From: Ligula intestinalis
Lineage: Eukaryota > Platyhelminthes > Cestoda > Diphyllobothriidea > Diphyllobothriidae
NCBI GenBank assembly: GCA_036362985.1
Contig: JAYGXS010000007.1
Coordinates: forward strand, 11,452,791 to 11,516,790
Reading direction: 5' to 3'
DNA: 64,000 nucleotides
Shown here: positions 26,988-32,900 of the stretch, one piece after another
How the letters are laid out: every line of letters starts with the position of its first letter
Position numbering within the stretch: the first letter of the stretch is position 1
Notes under the pieces: generated by a model
Databases searched by the model: none
Told to the model about the DNA's origin: nothing
The model's input: only the letters and a program-made list of their open reading frames with translations
Made by a program: the position numbers and the translations under genes

Positions 26988-29900
26988 GGGGGATCAAAAT
27001 TCCTTCAAAAGAAATTCAGATTGCATAACTAGTACTTTTTTAATGCGTGTGATTTCTACAGGCAATCAAAAAGACGTGTGTTTGAAAACCTGCATCAGCA
27101 AATTGCCAGGATATCTTAGGGTGATCTAACATGATACTACACCGTACAGTTCCACTTTGTGGCTTCTGCCTGGGCTCGAGAGTGAGCCCCAAAGCAGAGC
27201 GGGAAAAGTGAGTTTTGTAAACGATCGGTGAGCTTTCATCTATGAGTGTAGATATCTGGATGTACACCAGTAAGACAATGAGCCCGGAGCTTAGTGATTA
27301 AAGCGCAAGACTTGTTATCAAAAGGTCCCCGGTTAGAGCCTCTGGTGGGGCACACCAATTGGGGTAGGGTATGACTAACTGATGATGGCTAATGAGCCAG
27401 AATGCAATGCAATCTGCATGGACAGATCAGTGCTGCTTGTTATTATTGTGCTCTCTTTCACCACCAACGTTCACCTCTTTTTTAGGCGCCGGAAACCGCG
27501 ACTCCGGACTCCTCTTCGGAGGTGCTCATCGAGAAGTTTCCGAAGGACGCTTCTTTCTCCTCCTCCGCTGCCTCCAGTGCCGACTCCTCTCCCTACGTCA
27601 TCTTTGAAAACGAGTTCGAACAGGGCGGCGCGGAACGGCTGCACGAGACGGCTGACCTGCCCTCGCAGCCCACAGCACCGGCAGCGGCGGGTTTCGGCCT
27701 CTTCGGGTGGAGGCTGCCCTTCTCTCGGTCCGCCCAGACCTCAATAAGTCTGGATCCTGACACCACTCCCAACGTTCAGGTTTCAAGTACCGTGAGGAGT
27801 CGCCTCGTAGAAACCTCGCCTGAGGAGTCGCCAGAAGTAAGTCATTGGAAGTGTTCATTTAATTTGAGGGAAATGTAGGTCTGTACCACTGAACTCCCTA
27901 TTTGCCTACGAGCAGTCTCTGTCGCTGGCTTGAGCTGTCCGGGCCCGATTCGAAGTGAGTAGTGGGTTATCGTCTGCGGCCCTATCGAGCCCGATTAGAT
28001 CAGCCTAGCTCGCGACCGTACGGAGTACGAGTACTCTGACTTTTTACACATGCATTTGGGTCTGAGTCACGGCTTTAAGACTGCTGTATCCGGTCCTTGA
28101 TATTTTCTGAAATAAATCATTGTAAATTATCTTCTGGAGTCTGAGATCAAGTCAAATGAACTACTACCCACGACAAGTGTTACCTTCCCAGACTGGAGTT
28201 TGCGCGATAAAAGAATACAAACGGTGGAAAAATAGTTAAATTTAGGGAAATAGGCACCTACCGACGGTAAGGTTATGAACAGCGTGGGCGGCTGTGGCTG
28301 GCATGGATGAAACAAGTTTAATGGGGTAGCTGGGGGAGTCCGGTGGTCGAGTTGTATGTCGATGGCAAATTGATATGCCGTTTCCGTATTGGTTGTGTTG
28401 AGTGTTGGGGGAAGATAGCGTTGGCTGTAGAATTAAGCGGGACTACTCTGCTGGATTGGAAAGGAACAATGACATGGGCTCGATGGACTGAGTGTGTTTG
28501 GCGATCTGCATATCGCTTCATGGCAGGATGCCGGTTCCTAAATTATCCGTATTCTGGCCACGTTTAGATGACGCAGGCAAATTTAACTGATATAGGGGGA
28601 GGTTTTGTGATGAGCGACAACCAATATGGTCACCAATATGTTAGTGGTTTGAGTTAATCGGTAAAACCCCCTACTGCTGCGATCTCCGTGCCCATTTCCG
28701 CAGGGTAAGACTTGATTTTGGACGCCGGAGAAGGGGGAGGGGAGCATTGGAGCAGCTGCTGCAAACACGTCCGAATAACGTGAGGGTCACCTATCACGCA
28801 GAATAAAAGGATTCTTTAAAAAGAAGTTGAAAAGACGGTCTCAAATACAAGGCCTACTTGACTTTTCAAGCCCGCGTTTGGGTCTGAATAACATTTAGAA
28901 GGCTGCTTTGTCAGTTTCTTGAAATTTTAGGGAATAAATCAACGTAACTTAATCTCTGGCGTCTGGGACTACGTCAGATGAGCGGCACAGATACGCATGC
29001 ACAAATGACGGGAAGTTCATGTATCTCGCCGCATAATAGGGTTCGTAGGATGCTCACGGATCTGGTTGGGAAGCAAACACTTTCCGTTGTGCCTTTGGCC
29101 TCAATCTAGAGTCCTCAGGCAGTCGCGCAGCAACTTGTAACGTATGATGAATTGAAACCGACAAAGACTAAGGGGACCGAAGTGGCCATTTGTGACGGGA
29201 GAAGCATGTTCCCTAACCAAATAGATGAGTGTCCTTATATCATCATATTCCCGATCGCAACTGACACGAACAACGACCCCGTGGTGCAATGGTGGTGTTA
29301 GCCCGCATGAACAAAGAGTTGTGGCCTCGAATATCGGTAGATCAACACCTGAGATTGGAAATGGCTGGCTGATGATGGCTAACAAACCAGAACTGGCCAG
29401 TTCTGCCTCCCTTGACTTTGTCGGTTCCATTTCATGGTAATAGGGTTCTTTGAAAAGAGGTCAGAAAGACGGTTTAAAAAGGGATTCGAGGCTGTGACTG
29501 CTTGATTTACAGAAGGAATAGCTGCGGTCCTGCCTATCCTCCCCCCCCGCGATCAGCGTCTCCCGCGCCAACATAAGACGACTGCATATTCCACCTGGCT
29601 GCGGTCTTTTGGGTCGGGTCGAATTTATTTTTAGCGCCTCGATGCTGAAGCCGGCAAAAAAACAGACAGTCAGAGTGAGACCGTGGGTTTTATGTGCTTG
29701 CGTAATTCACATGCATAAAGCGTGCAACTCAGTCAGTCAACAGATAGGTTAATTCCGCCAATGATAATGCGCCACGCGATGTTACCGCTGGTTTAAACAC
29801 ATAGTCTTTTTGATAGTCCCACCAGCACTCATAACACCCCCCAGAAAATGAGTAAGCTTCCTGGTGGTCCACTATTACTAAATGAAAGCAGCTGTCTATG

Positions 29901-32900
29901 AATCCGCTGTGAGCTCCAGAGCGAGAGAGAGAGCGGCACATTATTTTGAAAACATCATTTCCAAACGCTCGGCAAAGGACTTCCTCCATTTACTGTGAAT
30001 AACACTAGGTGCACACGTCGGGGCCCACCCACCATGCATGGTGACCGAATACTGCCAATGTCAGTATCAAGACGAATCGTTGATTCATTTTCGAAATTTG
30101 AATTAATCTGGACTTCTTTCAGAGCTGTGCTAGCGTTGTGCGCTAATGACCTCATCAGGTTGTAGTTCGAACAAACAAAGAGAGGAAAAAATCTGTTTAT
30201 ACTGGGCACAATAGTCCAACCGATGTATATGCATATGTTGGAAATTCACATGCCAAAGGGGAGCAGTGAGACAAGATGACGGCTCAGCCCGCTTTTGTTT
30301 CCTTTGTAGCATCTAACTTGAGGTCTGGGGTCCAGGCCATCATGCGCCAGGTTTGAATCTTACTCCTAACATTTTTATCACCACAATGACTACCACCACG
30401 ATCGCAGTGACTACTGCTATTACTGCTGTCGGTTCAGCAGTCACCAATTCCGCCGCCTATATCGTTGCGGCTAAAATGACGGAAGGGCATCACATAAAAT
30501 AGTGACAATAGTGAAATAAAGCTAGTAGACATTTTAATAGGAATATCGTGATACTCATGCGAGCATGCCCCGTAACATGAACGTCGGTGAACGTTCTTCC
30601 ACCATAGTTACTGCTCCCGACCAGAAAGAGTGGTGGACTACCTACCTCCCCCCTCATCCCCGCTGCAGGCCTTGACTGAGTCTCATTTTCAACTATTTTC
30701 ACTTGGCATACTTCTTTCCCCCACCCCCAGCAACGAGCGTCTCCGACAGTCCCCATCCAAATCCCCCGCCGTGGTTCCCTGTTGGATGATGTGGTGGAAG
30801 TCCTCTCTACTCATCCACCGCCGGCCGAGCAGGAGACCACCGCCACCGACGCCTCACCATCTTCGCCGGCCGAAATGGAGCCCCAAGCCCAGGTCCGGAG
30901 GCGCCGGCAGGTCGACGACCTCTTGCCCTCCAACACTGTCTTCGGTATCGAAGAGGTCCCCAGCTTTGCAGCCAGTCCACAACTCTCCGGTGACTCAGCT
31001 GCCTCGCTGTCCCTGCACGACCCCCAGGGCTTTGAAGTCCTCTGCGAAAGCGAGTACTCCACTGCCGCGGCCGAGCGCCTACCCGCACCCTGGGTTCAAA
31101 TAAGCTCGGAGGACATCCCACTGGAGGTAGACTCTAGGGCACCTGTAACCTGTCTTGATGCTATTAACAGAATCACCGAACAGTTCATCATTATTATCAA
31201 TATTTGTTGAGGGAAAGATAGACAAACGCCTTTGAATTCCCTATTGGTAACAGGATGATAGGAAATATATGAGTACAAGGAACAATTTAAAACAGTACGT
31301 CATTTACATGTTGCGAGTGGCACATTTAAAAATAGGAGCTTCGTTTTTCTCTCTCTGTCCCAGTCTGCCTGTGCTTTAACCCCTGTTTTCGAATTTCACC
31401 TTTACTGGGCAGTGGACCACTCCAGATTCCTTGTCAGACTGGAAAGAGTCTGTAGCATATCAGGCATGATATAAAATGTAAATTAATAAGTGTTACTTCA
31501 ATAAAGCTAGTAGGAATTATTGTACATTTTAAGTGATGGTTATCCTATGGTTATGATTATTTCTCTCTCCCCTTTTCTAGGATCCTGAATCGTCAGTCGA
31601 TATTCGTCCTACTAAAGAAGGGTGAGTACATTAACTTTCCGTGTTTGACTTTGATAAATGCATTATTCTGACTGCAGTGCTGCTGTGGACCAGTTTTATA
31701 CGAGTGTGATACTTGTGTTAGTTTTTGCTGAGTTTATGAAAAATTAAATAAACTGCACACGAGGTGATAAAAAATAGGTGGTTGTGACCTTTTCAGTTTT
31801 GTTCCGGAATCTACCTGTTGGATGAGCTATTTGTTCAGCGATAGCATTAATAATTTTAAGTAAAAGGCTGTCGCCCAAGTGGTTGCGACGGTTCTTTAAC
31901 AGTCTATCCCAGGAGTCTTCAAGTCTTTCGGGAGAAGTAGGTTCTCCAGCCTGTTGTTTGACATCCTAGCAACAACGTTTTTGTTTATTTCTGAACTATC
32001 ATGAGATATTCTCATTATTGCACCATAATAATTTCTAAAATTTCGGATGGCCGCCGACAAATTCTGGATGATTGAGTTACGTAACCGATCGCTGAACCTT
32101 TCGCTGCCATAATGTATAGCTATAATTATAGTACAATATATAATATATTATTCGCTTGTGCGCCGATCTGTTTCTCAGGATGTGCCCATCCTGGGATAAT
32201 GCTTTTGCGAGTCGGATCAACCGATTGTGTTCCGCAAAGCTACTGATAATTGATATGTTACTAGCCAACTGTTAGTAACTCGTCTTTTTTATAAGAGTAT
32301 TCCGGCAGACACTGGCAACCATGATATGGCTATTTCGGGCTATTGGCCGTCATCAGCCACGGGCAGCCAACTCTGGTGTAGCAGCTGAAATTGCCGCCGC
32401 ACGGGGCGCGAGTTCGAAACTCGGGTGCGGCGGCCTATATATATATATATATATATATATNNNNNNNNNNNNNNNNNNNNNNNNNNNNNNNNNNNNNNNN
32501 NNNNNNNNNNNNNNNNNNNNNNNNNNNNNNNNNNNNNNNNNNNNNNNNNNNNNNNNNNNNNNNNNNNNNNNNNNNNNNNNNNNNNNNNNNNNNNNNNNNN
32601 NNNNNNNNNNNNNNNNNNNNNNNNNNNNNNNNNNNNNNNNNNNNNNNNNNNNNNNNNNNNNNNNNNNNNNNNNNNNNNNNNNNNNNNNNNNNNNNNNNNN
32701 NNNNNNNNNNNNNNNNNNNNNNNNNNNNNNNNNNNNNNNNNNNNNNNNNNNNNNNNNNNNNNNNNNNNNNNNNNNNNNNNNNNNNNNNNNNNNNNNNNNN
32801 NNNNNNNNNNNNNNNNNNNNNNNNNNNNNNNNNNNNNNNNNNNNNNNNNNNNNNNNNNNNCGAGAGAGCTTTTGAAACGTCAGCCAGAATATACTTGGGT

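Noticed and set aside
30811..31121. Minus-strand frames opposite exon 8
   Set aside because: Shadows of the GC-rich coding exon on the other strand.
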